A stretch of 64,000 nt of DNA from Marinobacter nitratireducens (GCF_000708045.1 NZ_ANIE01000005.1:124001-188000), one strand, 5' to 3'. Positions 1 to 9,841 are shown, counted from the first letter of the stretch. Notes: generated by a model from the letters alone, not told the origin. Numbers and translations are program-made.

Positions 1-1
1 G

Positions 2-1738
2 ACCGACTATGACCGATCACTGATCAGTGCCGGTGGCGGGGTATTTCCACGCTCTGCCAAGTCGATCCCGGTATCGGAGGAAATGCGTAAGGCTCTGGCG
101 ATTGATGCCCGGCAGGTAACGCCCAGTGAGCTCATCCAGGCTCTGCTCAGGGCTCCGGTGGATTTGATCTGGAATGGCGGTATCGGAACCTACGTTAAAG
201 CGTACGGTGAATCCCATGAGTCAGTGGGTGACCGTTCCAACGATGCTGTTCGCGTGGATAGCAGCGCCCTGAGGTGCCGGGTACTGGGGGAGGGCGGAAA
301 CCTCGGTTTCACCCAGCTTGGGCGCACGGCCTTCGATCGGGCCGGCGGTTCCGCCAATACCGACTTCATTGACAATGCGGGAGGTGTGGACTGCTCGGAT
401 CATGAAGTGAATATCAAGATTCTTCTCAACCAGCAGGTTGCTGCAGGGCAGCTGACCCTGGCAGCTCGCAATCGACTGCTCAAAGCCATGACGCAGGAAG
501 TGGCAGAACTGGTATTGCAGAACAACTATCGGCAGACCATGGCCCTCAGTCTTGCCTGCTCAGGAAAAGCCGGCTCTCAGGATAGCTACGAGCGCCTGAT
601 GCGTCGGCTTGAGGCCGATGGTCGTCTGGACCGGGCGCTGGAGTTCCTGCCAGACGATGACCAGTTGCGGGAACGTCGTGAGCGCAATGAAGGCTTCACT
701 CGTCCGGAGTTGGCGGTGCTGTTGTCCTACGCAAAAATTGAGTTAAAACAGGCCCTGCTGGCTGCGCCGATCGTTCATGACCCGAAATTTGTAGCTGCCC
801 TGTATTCGGCGTTTCCCGAGTCTCTGTGCGCCTCGTTTCCTGAGGCGATTGAAACCCATCCATTGCGGGCGGAGATTTCAGCGACCCAGATTGCCAATGA
901 CATGGTCAACCGCATGGGCATTACCTGGTTGGAGCAGATCCGAAATGCCACTGGCGCAGATCACGGGCGCATCGCCGCCGCGTACCTGATCTCGGTGGAT
1001 ATTCATGACGTAAACCAGCGTTGGGAGGCCATTGAGGCCCTCGATGGGAAAATTGCGGCAAAGGTTCAGGCTTCGCTGTTCGGTGACGTTATCAGCCTGG
1101 TGTCCCGGAGTACCAGTTGGCTCCTTTATAACCGCCACCTTGCGCTGGATCCGGCAGAGTGTATGGCTCGTTACCAGCCGCTGCTGGCCGGTGTTCTTGC
1201 CTCACCAGGGCGACTTTCGTCGGTGATACCTGAAAGTCGTTGGTTTGAGCACTATGCTGAGTACAGGGAGCAGAAGGTCCCGGAAACGCTGGCGGTGTAC
1301 TGCGCTTCTGCCGAAAGCCGGTACTGGTTGATGGATATGATCGAGATATCCCTTCAGCTTGGTCAGGATCTGGAGTCGGTAGCCTGGGTCTATTTCAGGT
1401 TGGGCGAGAGCCTCAACCTGATATGGCTGGATCGTCAGATGCGGGCCTATCGGGCCAGCGGCCACTGGCAGTTGATGGCGACCGTACATTTCCGGGATGA
1501 GTTGGACCATCAGCTACGTCTGCTCACCGCGAGTGTCCTGACCTCAGGAGGAGGGGCTGAGGGTGAGGCTGCGGGAGAGCCCGCCCACAGGTTGGAAGCG
1601 TGGCGTGATGCTCGTCAACCAACGCTCGCGCGATGGCAGAAAATGCTCGGTGAGATGCAAATGACCAGCGACGTCGATTGCGCGGTATTTTCAGTGGCGC
1701 ACAGCGTTCTCAGGGAGCTGTCCCTTGAAATTTGCTGA
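2..1738 (+). CDS. gdhB: NAD-specific glutamate dehydrogenase, C-terminal part (5' end outside window)
   Basis: This is the last 578 codons of a large (normally about 1,600 residue) NAD-dependent glutamate dehydrogenase, which deaminates glutamate to 2-oxoglutarate in the cytoplasm. The reading frame is already open at base 2, so the start lies before the window. The visible part holds the nucleotide-binding region (DLIWNGGIGTYVKA, then GEGGNLGFTQLGR and NTDFIDNAGGVDCSDHEVN) followed by the long helical C-terminal domain of this family. It sits 175 nt before putA in the same direction. PutA makes glutamate from proline, so the two genes give consecutive steps of proline catabolism. The family assignment is firm; the symbol follows Pseudomonas usage. 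Confidence 0.93.
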   Translation, partial: TDYDRSLISAGGGVFPRSAKSIPVSEEMRKALAIDARQVTPSELIQALLRAPVDLIWNGGIGTYVKAYGESHESVGDRSNDAVRVDSSALRCRVLGEGGNLGFTQLGRTAFDRAGGSANTDFIDNAGGVDCSDHEVNIKILLNQQVAAGQLTLAARNRLLKAMTQEVAELVLQNNYRQTMALSLACSGKAGSQDSYERLMRRLEADGRLDRALEFLPDDDQLRERRERNEGFTRPELAVLLSYAKIELKQALLAAPIVHDPKFVAALYSAFPESLCASFPEAIETHPLRAEISATQIANDMVNRMGITWLEQIRNATGADHGRIAAAYLISVDIHDVNQRWEAIEALDGKIAAKVQASLFGDVISLVSRSTSWLLYNRHLALDPAECMARYQPLLAGVLASPGRLSSVIPESRWFEHYAEYREQKVPETLAVYCASAESRYWLMDMIEISLQLGQDLESVAWVYFRLGESLNLIWLDRQMRAYRASGHWQLMATVHFRDELDHQLRLLTASVLTSGGGAEGEAAGEPAHRLEAWRDARQPTLARWQKMLGEMQMTSDVDCAVFSVAHSVLRELSLEIC

Positions 1739-1856
1739 TCAGCAATATGTTTAATGGCTAAAAAATACTGCAAGTAAAGTCATCATGTTTTAATTGAAGG
1801 ATTAATAAAGTCTAAACGCACTGTCAGATTCTTTTTAATGGAGGAATCGTCTTTTT

Positions 1857-1872
1857 CATTCTCGGTAGAATG
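1857..1872 (+). promoter_or_regulatory. Small inverted repeat upstream of putA
   Basis: CATTCT-cggt-AGAATG forms perfect 6-bp arms 41 bp before the putA start, inside the AT-rich 1739-1913 gap. It could be a small operator or a leader hairpin. No -35/-10 pair is clear enough to call, so function is only inferred. Confidence 0.25.
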
Positions 1873-1913
1873 CGAAACAGAGAAGACTAACAGCTAAATA
1901 AGAGGGTACAACT

Positions 1914-4900
1914 ATGAGACCGCAGCAATCCGTGAATCCGGACCTGAACTTTAATCGCCAGGCGATCCGTCAGAACTATCTGGCGGATGAGTACGAGGTG
2001 ATTCATTCGTTGATTGCTGACGCTCAGTTGTCCCAGGCCGAGCGCGAAGCGATATCTGCTCGCGCCGCTGACCTGGTGCGTAGCGTCCGCAAGAACGCCC
2101 GCCCAACCATTATGGAAAAATTTCTGGCGGAGTACGGACTGACAACCAAGGAAGGCGTTGCGCTGATGTGTCTGGCTGAAGCCCTGTTGCGGGTGCCGGA
2201 TAACCTCACGATACACGATCTCATCGAAGACAAGATTACCTCCGGTAACTGGGGGGCTCATGTTGGTAAGGCGCAATCTGGCATGATCAACACCGCTACC
2301 ATGGCGCTGCTGATGACCAGCAACCTGCTTAAGGACTCAGAGCGTCAGAGCGTTGGCGAAACACTTCGCAAGCTGGTCAAACGAATGGGCGAGCCGGTGG
2401 TTCGAACCGTCGCCGGACAAGCCATGAAGGAAATGGGGCGTCAGTTCGTTCTGGGGCGGGATATTGAAGAAGCCCAGGATCGCGGTGAAGCTCAGGTCCA
2501 GCGCGGCTACACCTACTCCTATGACATGCTCGGTGAAGCTGCGCGTACGGATGCGGATGCCGTTCGTTACTTCAATGCCTACTCGAATGCCATCGACAGC
2601 ATCGCCAAGAACTGTCAGGGCGATGTGCGCACGAATCCGGGTATTTCGGTAAAGCTTTCTGCCCTCCATGCCCGTTACGAGTACGGCAACAGGGATCGGG
2701 TCATGAAGGAGCTTGCACCGCGAGCCCTTGAACTCGCCAAAAAGGCCGCCAGGGCCAACATGGGGTTCAATATCGATGCCGAGGAGCAAGATCGTCTGGA
2801 CCTGTCTCTGGATGTCATCGAGGCGGTCCTGTCTGACCCGGAACTGGCGGGCTGGAACGGCTTTGGAATTGTTGTTCAGGCCTTTGGCAAGCGCTCTGCA
2901 CAGACTCTGAACTGGCTCTATGCTCTGTCTGAGAAGCTGGATCGTCGCATCATGGTGCGGCTGGTCAAGGGTGCCTATTGGGACGCCGAGATCAAGCGTG
3001 CTCAGGTGATGGGGCTCTCGGATTTTCCGGTGTTTACCCGCAAGGCGTGCAGTGACGTGTCATATCTGGCCTGCGCAAAGCAGCTGCTGGGCATGACCGA
3101 CCGTATCTATCCCCAGTTCGCGACCCACAATGCCCATTCCGTGTCGGCAGTGCTTGAGCTGGCGAAGGATCTGGATCGATCGGCATTCGAGTTCCAGCGT
3201 TTGCACGGCATGGGCGAGTCCCTGCACGACCAGGTCATCGCCGACAGTGGTGTACCTTGCCGGATCTACGCCCCGGTGGGTGCTCACAGTGACCTGTTGG
3301 CCTATCTGGTGCGTCGCCTCCTCGAGAATGGCGCCAACAGTTCGTTCGTGAACCAGATTGTGGATACCCGCATCACACCGGAAGAAATCGCGAAGGATCC
3401 GATCGATGCCGTCAATGCCCTGGGCGAGAACATCTCCTCGAAGGCCATCGTGCGGCCTGAAAAGCTCTTCGGCGATCAGCGTCGTAACTCCAAAGGTTGG
3501 GACATCACCGATCCGGTGACCATTGCCGAGGTGGAGCAAGGACGTGGTCAGTACCGAGAGTTTCGTTGGAAAGGTGGCCCGGTGATGGCGGTCGATTCCT
3601 CCAGCGATAATATGGTAGAGGTTCGCAACCCGGCGAACCCCGATGACCTTGTGGGTGAAATTACCTTTGCTTCCGAAGCCGATGTCAGTGCGGCTCTGGA
3701 CGCTGCCAGTGAGGGCTTTAAGAGCTGGTCTTCGGTGCCTGCGGAAGAGCGTGCAGCGATCATCCGGAGAGTGGGGGATCTGTATGAAGAGAATGCCCAC
3801 GAGCTGTTCGCACTGACCACTCGCGAGGCCGGGAAATCCCTGCTGGATGCGGTGGCGGAAATCCGTGAGGCCGTCGATTTCGCGATGTTCTATGCCAACG
3901 AAGGTGTCCGCTACCAGAACGACGGCGAGGCGCGTGGCGTGATCTGCTGTATCTCACCCTGGAACTTCCCGTTGGCCATCTTTACCGGCCAGATTCTGGC
4001 GAACCTGGCGGCGGGCAATGCGGTGGTTGCGAAGCCTGCCGAACAGACTTCCTTGTTGGCCGTCCGTGCTGCTGAGCTGATGCTTGAGGCTGGTATTCCC
4101 CGGGCTGCCATGCAGTTGCTGCCGGGTACTGGTGCAACCGTTGGTTCGGCGCTCACCTCCGATCCTCGCGTGGCCGGTGTTTGCTTTACCGGATCGACTG
4201 CAACGGCTCAACGCATTAACAAAGTGATGACGGACAACATGGATCCGGATGCGCCCCTGGTTGCGGAAACCGGTGGCCTGAACGCCATGATTGTGGATTC
4301 CACGGCGCTGCCGGAACAGGTGGTGAGAGACGTGCTGGCGTCGTCATTCCAGAGCGCCGGTCAGCGCTGCTCTGCCCTGCGCATGCTCTATGTGCAGAAG
4401 GACATCGCCGATCACCTGCTGGAGATGCTCTACGGGGCCATGGAGGAGCTGGGCATAGGTGACCCCTGGTTGCTGTCTACGGACGTTGGGCCGGTGATCG
4501 ACGAAAATGCCCGCAAGAAGATCGTGGATCACTGCAACAAGTTCGAGGCGAAAGGACAGCTTCTGAAGAAGCTTGATGTGCCGCAAAATGGCTTGTTTGT
4601 TTCGCCCGCGGTTCTCAAGGTGAACGGCATTGAGGACATGGAGGAAGAGATCTTCGGTCCGGTCCTGCACGTGGCTACCTTTGAAGCGAAAGACATCGAC
4701 AAGGTGGTGGATGCGGTCAATGCGAAAGGTTACGGTCTGACGTTCGGCGTTCACAGCCGTGTGGATCGCCGGATTGCCCGTATCACCAGTCGTATCAAGG
4801 TTGGCAATACCTACGTTAACCGTAACCAGATTGGTGCGATTGTTGGCTCCCAGCCGTTCGGTGGTGAAGGTTTGTCCGGCACCGGGCCCAAGGCCGGTGG

Positions 4901-5543
4901 ACCGCACTATGTGCGTCGGTTCATGAAGGGCGAGACGATCAGCAAGCCCGCCCAGTCCAGCGGTAAGGTACTGTCTGCGGATCGTGTCCAGAAACTGATC
5001 GGCAAGCTGGATTCCCTGACGGCTCCGCAGCCACAGGAACGTCAGCAAATCCTGAAACCGTTCTTTGGTGACGTGCCGGCTCCTCTGGATGCCGGGTACG
5101 AGGAGATGCCGGGGCCTACTGGTGAGCAGAACCATCTGTCTGACCATGCCCGTGGCGTGATCCTTTGCCTGGGGCCCGATGCCGAGTCTGCGATGGAGCA
5201 GGCTGCCACGGCGCTATCACAGGGCAACAAGGTGGTTGTGATTGCTCCGGATGTGGAAAAGCAGGCTGAGGGCGCGGTGAAGGCCGGGTTGCCGATTGTG
5301 GCAGCAAATGGCGTGTTGGACCCTGATGCACTGGCGACATTGACCGGATTCGAGGCCGTGGTCAGTGTGGCCGAGCGTTCGCTGCTGAAGCAGTATCGGG
5401 AAGCTCTAGCCCAGCGTGATGGGGCACTGCTGCCGATCATCACCGAGCACAAGCTGGACCAACGGTTCGTGATTGAACGCCACCTCTGTGTGGATACCAC
5501 GGCGGCAGGTGGTAACGCCAGCCTGATTGCCGCTTCGGAGTAA
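1914..5543 (+). CDS. putA: Bifunctional proline dehydrogenase / P5C dehydrogenase PutA
   Basis: PutA oxidises proline to glutamate in two steps (FAD-dependent proline dehydrogenase, then NAD-dependent P5C dehydrogenase). The 1,209-residue protein has an N-terminal helical region, a PRODH barrel ending near RRLLENGANSSFV, an aldehyde dehydrogenase domain with general base Glu785 (VAETGGLNAM) and nucleophile Cys819 (SAGQRCSALR), and a C-terminal extension of the long PutA type. It begins directly with the arm/PRODH region and lacks the ribbon-helix-helix DNA-binding domain of enterobacterial PutA, so it should not autoregulate. An AGAGGG ribosome site precedes the ATG. It follows the NAD-glutamate dehydrogenase gene. 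Confidence 0.97.
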   Translation: MRPQQSVNPDLNFNRQAIRQNYLADEYEVIHSLIADAQLSQAEREAISARAADLVRSVRKNARPTIMEKFLAEYGLTTKEGVALMCLAEALLRVPDNLTIHDLIEDKITSGNWGAHVGKAQSGMINTATMALLMTSNLLKDSERQSVGETLRKLVKRMGEPVVRTVAGQAMKEMGRQFVLGRDIEEAQDRGEAQVQRGYTYSYDMLGEAARTDADAVRYFNAYSNAIDSIAKNCQGDVRTNPGISVKLSALHARYEYGNRDRVMKELAPRALELAKKAARANMGFNIDAEEQDRLDLSLDVIEAVLSDPELAGWNGFGIVVQAFGKRSAQTLNWLYALSEKLDRRIMVRLVKGAYWDAEIKRAQVMGLSDFPVFTRKACSDVSYLACAKQLLGMTDRIYPQFATHNAHSVSAVLELAKDLDRSAFEFQRLHGMGESLHDQVIADSGVPCRIYAPVGAHSDLLAYLVRRLLENGANSSFVNQIVDTRITPEEIAKDPIDAVNALGENISSKAIVRPEKLFGDQRRNSKGWDITDPVTIAEVEQGRGQYREFRWKGGPVMAVDSSSDNMVEVRNPANPDDLVGEITFASEADVSAALDAASEGFKSWSSVPAEERAAIIRRVGDLYEENAHELFALTTREAGKSLLDAVAEIREAVDFAMFYANEGVRYQNDGEARGVICCISPWNFPLAIFTGQILANLAAGNAVVAKPAEQTSLLAVRAAELMLEAGIPRAAMQLLPGTGATVGSALTSDPRVAGVCFTGSTATAQRINKVMTDNMDPDAPLVAETGGLNAMIVDSTALPEQVVRDVLASSFQSAGQRCSALRMLYVQKDIADHLLEMLYGAMEELGIGDPWLLSTDVGPVIDENARKKIVDHCNKFEAKGQLLKKLDVPQNGLFVSPAVLKVNGIEDMEEEIFGPVLHVATFEAKDIDKVVDAVNAKGYGLTFGVHSRVDRRIARITSRIKVGNTYVNRNQIGAIVGSQPFGGEGLSGTGPKAGGPHYVRRFMKGETISKPAQSSGKVLSADRVQKLIGKLDSLTAPQPQERQQILKPFFGDVPAPLDAGYEEMPGPTGEQNHLSDHARGVILCLGPDAESAMEQAATALSQGNKVVVIAPDVEKQAEGAVKAGLPIVAANGVLDPDALATLTGFEAVVSVAERSLLKQYREALAQRDGALLPIITEHKLDQRFVIERHLCVDTTAAGGNASLIAASE

Positions 5544-5557
5544 GCGACCGCTGCTCG

Positions 5558-5594
5558 ACGCTACGCCGTTCGGAATTACCGAGCGGCGTAGCGT
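5558..5594. terminator. Bidirectional terminator-like hairpin between putA and the SLT gene
   Basis: Arms 5558-5573 and 5579-5594 are 16 nt with one mismatch around the loop AATTA. The hairpin spans the stop codon of the convergent transglycosylase gene (5576-5578) and lies 15 nt after the putA stop. There is no long T-tract, so termination efficiency is uncertain. Confidence 0.6.
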
Positions 5595-6274
5595 TCGTGG
5601 AGAATGCCGACACGCTCTACGTAAGCTTTGGTTTCGGCGTAGGGGGGAACGGTGCCATAGCGGGTCACCGCACCGGGGCCGGCGTTGTAGGCGGCGGTGG
5701 CGAGTTTAATATCGCCATCGAATCGCTTCAGCATCCTGGCGAGATAGTTGACGCCGCCCCGGATGTTTTCGGCCGCGATCAGTGCGTTTTTTACGCCCAG
5801 TTCATCCGCCGTTCCCGGCATAAGCTGCATCAGGCCTTGCGCACCCACGGGTGAGAGAGCCTTTTCGTTGAAGGCGGATTCGGCGTGGATCACGGCCCGG
5901 ACCAGCGCCGGATCGACGCCAAACTCACGGGCGGCCGTCCGTATTTCGTTCCGATAGGGCTTGGTGTACAAGGGAGTTTTGCGCCAGTCCACCTTCGAGT
6001 TGGGATCACAGGCGTAGCAGTGAAAACGGATCACCTCAAACTCTGCACCGCTGGGCCGGTCGCTGCTGTAGGCAATCACACCATGGTCATCGGTATAGCG
6101 GTACACCGTATCATTGCCGGTTGAGGCGCGCGGCTGATCACGTTTGACGTTGGTGAATTCTACCCGGCCATCGTCATGCACAATGCGTTGGATACTGTCG
6201 GCCCAGGCTGCGGCCGAACCCAGAAGCAGCGTCGTCGTGATCAATGAAATCAGGGATGTTCTTCCAGTCGCCAT
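5576..6274 (-). CDS. Lytic transglycosylase, SLT domain with N-terminal DUF4124-like region
   Basis: A periplasmic murein lytic transglycosylase of 232 residues. Residues 1-25 are a signal peptide (cleavage after AWA). A short DUF4124-like segment (HDDGRVEFTN, DDHGVIAYS) follows, then an SLT/lysozyme-like domain with catalytic Glu132 in HAESAFNEKALSPVGAQG, the GLMQLMP motif and the AYNAGPGAV motif. These enzymes cleave glycan strands to 1,6-anhydromuramyl ends. It stands alone, convergent with putA. The family and catalytic motif are clear; which physiological transglycosylase it corresponds to is not. Confidence 0.9.
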   Translation of the reverse strand: MATGRTSLISLITTTLLLGSAAAWADSIQRIVHDDGRVEFTNVKRDQPRASTGNDTVYRYTDDHGVIAYSSDRPSGAEFEVIRFHCYACDPNSKVDWRKTPLYTKPYRNEIRTAAREFGVDPALVRAVIHAESAFNEKALSPVGAQGLMQLMPGTADELGVKNALIAAENIRGGVNYLARMLKRFDGDIKLATAAYNAGPGAVTRYGTVPPYAETKAYVERVGILHERYAAR

Positions 6275-6411
6275 GCTTTGCCCGAACAGAGTCTCTTTCA
6301 GCCGTTTACGTTGATCCTGAGATTATACGGCCTTCGCTGGAGGAGAAAACGCCGCACTTTGTCTGAAAAGTGTTACGAAGTTAGCGTTTGCCAGCGGTGT
6401 CTCATTTCGCA

Positions 6412-7752
6412 TCAGGTTTCGTCCAGTATCCGCTCCGAAGGTAACCTTTCTCCTGACCAGTTTTCCATCAGGCGGCAGGTAACCAGGTCTCCCGTCACGT
6501 TAATGGCGGTGCGGCACATATCCAGAATCCGATCGACGCCCATAATCAGGGCAATGCCGCCCGGAGGAACGCCGACCGTTTGCAGCACCATAGCCAGAAT
6601 GACGATGCCCACACCGGGAGTTGCCGGTGATCCAATGGAGGCGCCCACGGCCATTGCGACCACCAATGCCATACTGCCCATGCTGAGATCAATGCCGTAA
6701 ACCTGGGCCAGGAATATCGTGGCAACGGCCTGGTACAGGGCAGTGCCGTTCATGTTGATGGTGGCTCCCAGGGGGATGACAAACTGGGAAACCGATGGTC
6801 TGACCCCGAGTTTGTCTTCTGCCGTCCGAATGGACAACGGCATGACGGCGGCGGAACTGGACGTGGAGAAAGCAAGCAACAGGACGTCCCGGGTACTTTT
6901 CAGGAAACGTTTCGGGGATTCGCCGGCAAGCAGTTTGAGAATGACCATGTAAAAGCCGAGCAGAACCAGAAGCCCGGCAATCACGGTGGCCACATAAGAG
7001 GCCATGCCCAGCATCGCGGTAAAACCGATGGTGGTCGTCAGTTGGGCCATCAGCCCGAAGACCGCGAATGGTGCCAGCCTCATGGCCCATCGCACCACGG
7101 TCATGCAGATCTGCTGCAATGAGTCGAGCAGATCGAGCATGGGGCGCGCTTTCTCCGGGGCCATGCTGACCAGCGCAATCCCGACGATGATGGAAAAGAT
7201 CACCACCTGCAGCATCTGGCCTTCCACCATGGCATCCAACGGATTGCCGGGGATCAGTCCCAGCAAGGTCTCGGGGAGTTCCAGTACGCTGGGCATGGTC
7301 GAAGTGGGTGTGTCGGCTTCGGGTGCTGTTGTCGCAAGCCCTTTCAGCATTTGCCCCGGGTTGAACAGTCCTCCGATCCATAGGCCAATACTGGCGGCAA
7401 TGGCGGTGGTGATCACAAAGAAACCGGTAACCCGAACCCCGAGTTTGCGCAACTGCTCCAGGTTTTCGCTTGCGGCCAGACCGCGAACCACCGAAGCAAT
7501 CACAAGAGGAATGACGATCATTTGGATCGAGGCCAGGAATAGCTGCCCCGGGAATGCCAGCCAGTTACCGATCAGGGTGCCGGTGGCGGGTTCGACAAGG
7601 CCCACCGAGGGGCCCAGCAGTGTGCCGACAACCAGCCCCAGGAACATGCCGACCAGAACTTTCAGCCACAGCCGTCCCTTGACCAGCCCTGAGAGATAAA
7701 CGCTGAGGTGGCGAAGTGGCCGATTATAGTCGCCTGTTGGTGTCTCCGGCAT
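6412..7752 (-). CDS. Dicarboxylate/amino acid:cation symporter (DAACS family)
   Basis: An inner-membrane secondary transporter of 446 residues related to GltP, GltT and DctA. It shows the serine-rich re-entrant motif (FSTSSSAAVMPLS) and the substrate/cation-binding NMNGTA motif, with about eight hydrophobic segments. Uptake of glutamate, aspartate or C4-dicarboxylates coupled to Na+ or H+ is the family role; substrate cannot be fixed from sequence. The start at 7752 has a good GGAAGGT site. It lies 36 nt downstream of rsuA on the same strand and could be co-transcribed. The 137-bp gap 6275-6411 shows no gene. Confidence 0.93.
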   Translation of the reverse strand: MPETPTGDYNRPLRHLSVYLSGLVKGRLWLKVLVGMFLGLVVGTLLGPSVGLVEPATGTLIGNWLAFPGQLFLASIQMIVIPLVIASVVRGLAASENLEQLRKLGVRVTGFFVITTAIAASIGLWIGGLFNPGQMLKGLATTAPEADTPTSTMPSVLELPETLLGLIPGNPLDAMVEGQMLQVVIFSIIVGIALVSMAPEKARPMLDLLDSLQQICMTVVRWAMRLAPFAVFGLMAQLTTTIGFTAMLGMASYVATVIAGLLVLLGFYMVILKLLAGESPKRFLKSTRDVLLLAFSTSSSAAVMPLSIRTAEDKLGVRPSVSQFVIPLGATINMNGTALYQAVATIFLAQVYGIDLSMGSMALVVAMAVGASIGSPATPGVGIVILAMVLQTVGVPPGGIALIMGVDRILDMCRTAINVTGDLVTCRLMENWSGERLPSERILDET

Positions 7753-7788
7753 GCTGAAACCTTCCGTGTTCCGGTAACGCGCTGTCAG

Positions 7789-8514
7789 TCAAGAATAGCT
7801 CATTTGGCTTGGCCGGGTGGGCTGTACCGACCTGATTTCCTCTCCGGAAAGGCGCCGGTATTGTCCCGGCGCCAGCCCCGAATCCAGCCGGATGGCGCCC
7901 ATGCTCTCCCGATGCAGTGTTGTCACCCGATTGCCAACCGCGTGGAACATGCGTTTGACCTGATGGTAACGCCCTTCGTAGATGGTCACCCGGGCTTCGT
8001 GTTGTCCCAGCATTTCCAGCTTGGAAGGCGAGGTGGTCAGCTTTTCGAAGTCGAACCATATACCCTCGGCAAAGCGCCCTGCAGTCTCCGGGGACACCGG
8101 TTCAGCGGTGGTTACACGGTAGACTTTGGGGATCTTGATCCTGGGTTCCGTCAGCCGGCGGGACCAGTTGCCGTCGTTGGTGAGAATCAGCAGACCGGTG
8201 CTGGCCCGGTCCAGACGCCCGGCAATGTGCAGGCCCGGGTGAAGCTCAGGGGCAATGAGGTCCATCACGGTGGTGTGGGCGTCGTCTTCGGTGGCGCTGA
8301 GATAACCCGCAGGTTTGTTGAGCATAAGGTAATGGGCTTCTTCGCCCGCCTGCACAACCTGTTTGTTGATTTGAACCCGGCTAAAACGCGCAATATCACG
8401 TCCGGACTCTGTGCAAATCTGCCCATCAACGATCACCTGCCCGGAGGCGATCAGCGCGTTGGCCTGTTTACGGCTGATGTTGTGACAGTTGCTGAGAATT
8501 CGGGAGAGCTTCAT
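7789..8514 (-). CDS. rsuA: 16S rRNA pseudouridine synthase, RsuA/RluB/E/F family
   Basis: A 241-residue pseudouridine synthase. It has an N-terminal S4-like RNA-binding region (KLSRILSNCHNISRKQANALI, residues about 2-50) and a catalytic domain with the conserved GRLDRASTGLLILTND motif, where Asp102 is the nucleophile. The HQVKRMF motif typical of the RsuA branch is present. Length and the S4 domain fit RsuA (16S U516) best, but RluE/RluF-like function is not excluded. It is divergent from the small TIGR02647 gene, with starts only 53 nt apart. Confidence 0.88.
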   Translation of the reverse strand: MKLSRILSNCHNISRKQANALIASGQVIVDGQICTESGRDIARFSRVQINKQVVQAGEEAHYLMLNKPAGYLSATEDDAHTTVMDLIAPELHPGLHIAGRLDRASTGLLILTNDGNWSRRLTEPRIKIPKVYRVTTAEPVSPETAGRFAEGIWFDFEKLTTSPSKLEMLGQHEARVTIYEGRYHQVKRMFHAVGNRVTTLHRESMGAIRLDSGLAPGQYRRLSGEEIRSVQPTRPSQMSYS

Positions 8515-8567
8515 GGGTTAATCAGCTATGCTTGAATGAGATTCCGACAATAATACGAGGAAATGCC

Positions 8568-8807
8568 ATGCCATTCTCTGCTGATCGCCTTGCCGAACTC
8601 AACCTGCTTACCCAGTTTTCGTCAACCTCCAGTCAGGAAGGTATCAAGGTGCATGCCCATACCGCTGCGCCGGAGACGGTGAAGGCTGCCGAGAGCCTGT
8701 TTGCCAAGGGATTGATCAGTCAGAAAGACGGCGGTTACCTGACCCCGTTGGGGGCCGAGGCGGTGGACCTGACACAGAAGCTGCAATCGATTCTGCAAAG
8801 CGGCTGA
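8568..8807 (+). CDS. TIGR02647 family small protein
   Basis: A 79-residue cytoplasmic protein starting MPFSADRLAELNLLTQFSS. It matches my memory of the conserved gammaproteobacterial family TIGR02647, whose function is unknown. An in-frame TTG at 8532 exists, but the ATG at 8568 has an ACGAGG ribosome site 7 nt upstream and gives the usual family N-terminus. The C-terminal half (GLISQKDGGYLTPLGAEAVDL) resembles a winged-helix-like segment. No membrane segments or catalytic motifs are visible. It is divergent from rsuA. Confidence 0.8.
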   Translation: MPFSADRLAELNLLTQFSSTSSQEGIKVHAHTAAPETVKAAESLFAKGLISQKDGGYLTPLGAEAVDLTQKLQSILQSG

Positions 8808-8953
8808 TCCGCCAACTTTCGCTGATTATTATGCCCGGGCCGGTGCAGGCATCTGTACTGGTCTGATTCCTGTTTTTCTGTGTCTGTTTTGTTTGCAGAC
8901 TCGTTCTTAAAGTGGTTGGACATATCCATCGTCCTAACCACCAGTTGAGATTC

Positions 8954-9841
8954 ATGCGGTCACTGTTTTTTTCTCTGTTTATTCCCGCCTTATTCGTGTG
9001 GCTCTGGAGCACCGGCTTCATTGGGGCAAAATATGGTTTGCCTTACGCCGAGCCATTCACGCTGTTGCTGATTCGGATGTTGCTGACGCTCTCGCTCTTG
9101 GTGGTTCTGGCCAGGATACTGAAGACCCGTTGGCCAGGCTGGCGGGGAGCGGGCCATTTGGCAGTGACCGGTATCCTTGTGCACGGGTGTTATCTGGGCG
9201 GGGTCTACTACGCCATTGATGGCGGAATGGCGTCCGGTGTCGTTTCTCTGATTGTTGGCCTGCAGCCACTGGTGACGGCTGCCGCTGCGGTTTTCTTTCT
9301 GAAAGAATCGGTGTCCGGCCGTCAATGGCTGGGCCTGGTGCTGGGCCTGTTGGGTGTGGCACTGGTGTTGGCGGAAAAATATGGTGGTCATGGCTCCGGT
9401 GTCGGGCTGACGATCTGGTCATTGCTCTGGTCGCTTCTGGCACTGGCCGGGATATCCATGGGGACTGTCTACCAGAAGCGGCACGGCACTGGCGCGGATT
9501 TGGTGGCGGGGACACTGATTCAGTATAGCGCTGCGGCTATGTTTTTTGCCGTGGGCGCATTCACCCTGGAAACCCGTGAGGTTGAATGGAGTCTGCAGTT
9601 GCAGTTGTCCATGGCGTGGCTGGTTCTTGGCGTATCGATCGGCGCGATCCTGCTATTGATGTGGCTGATCCGTCAGGGCGCCGCCTCGCAGGTGGCCAGT
9701 CTTTTCTATCTGGTACCCCCGGTGACCGCACTGGAGGCATTCCTGCTATTTGATGAGCGTCTTGGCGGGCTGGCAATGGCAGGGGGTATGGTGGCGATTA
9801 CGGGGGTCGCCCTGTCGGTCACCCAAGGACAGAAAACCTGA
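8954..9841 (+). CDS. EamA/DMT family transporter
   Basis: A 295-residue inner-membrane protein with about ten hydrophobic segments arranged as two EamA repeats (first ending near FFLKESVSGRQWLGLVLGLLG, second near FDERLGGLAMAGGMVAITG). DMT exporters move amino acids, metabolites or drugs; substrate is unknown here. I chose the ATG at 8954 (MRSLFFSLF) over the in-frame GTG at 8912 because the latter adds 14 polar residues not expected before the first helix, and a TTGAG site precedes 8954. It appears to be a single-gene unit. Confidence 0.9.
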   Translation: MRSLFFSLFIPALFVWLWSTGFIGAKYGLPYAEPFTLLLIRMLLTLSLLVVLARILKTRWPGWRGAGHLAVTGILVHGCYLGGVYYAIDGGMASGVVSLIVGLQPLVTAAAAVFFLKESVSGRQWLGLVLGLLGVALVLAEKYGGHGSGVGLTIWSLLWSLLALAGISMGTVYQKRHGTGADLVAGTLIQYSAAAMFFAVGAFTLETREVEWSLQLQLSMAWLVLGVSIGAILLLMWLIRQGAASQVASLFYLVPPVTALEAFLLFDERLGGLAMAGGMVAITGVALSVTQGQKT

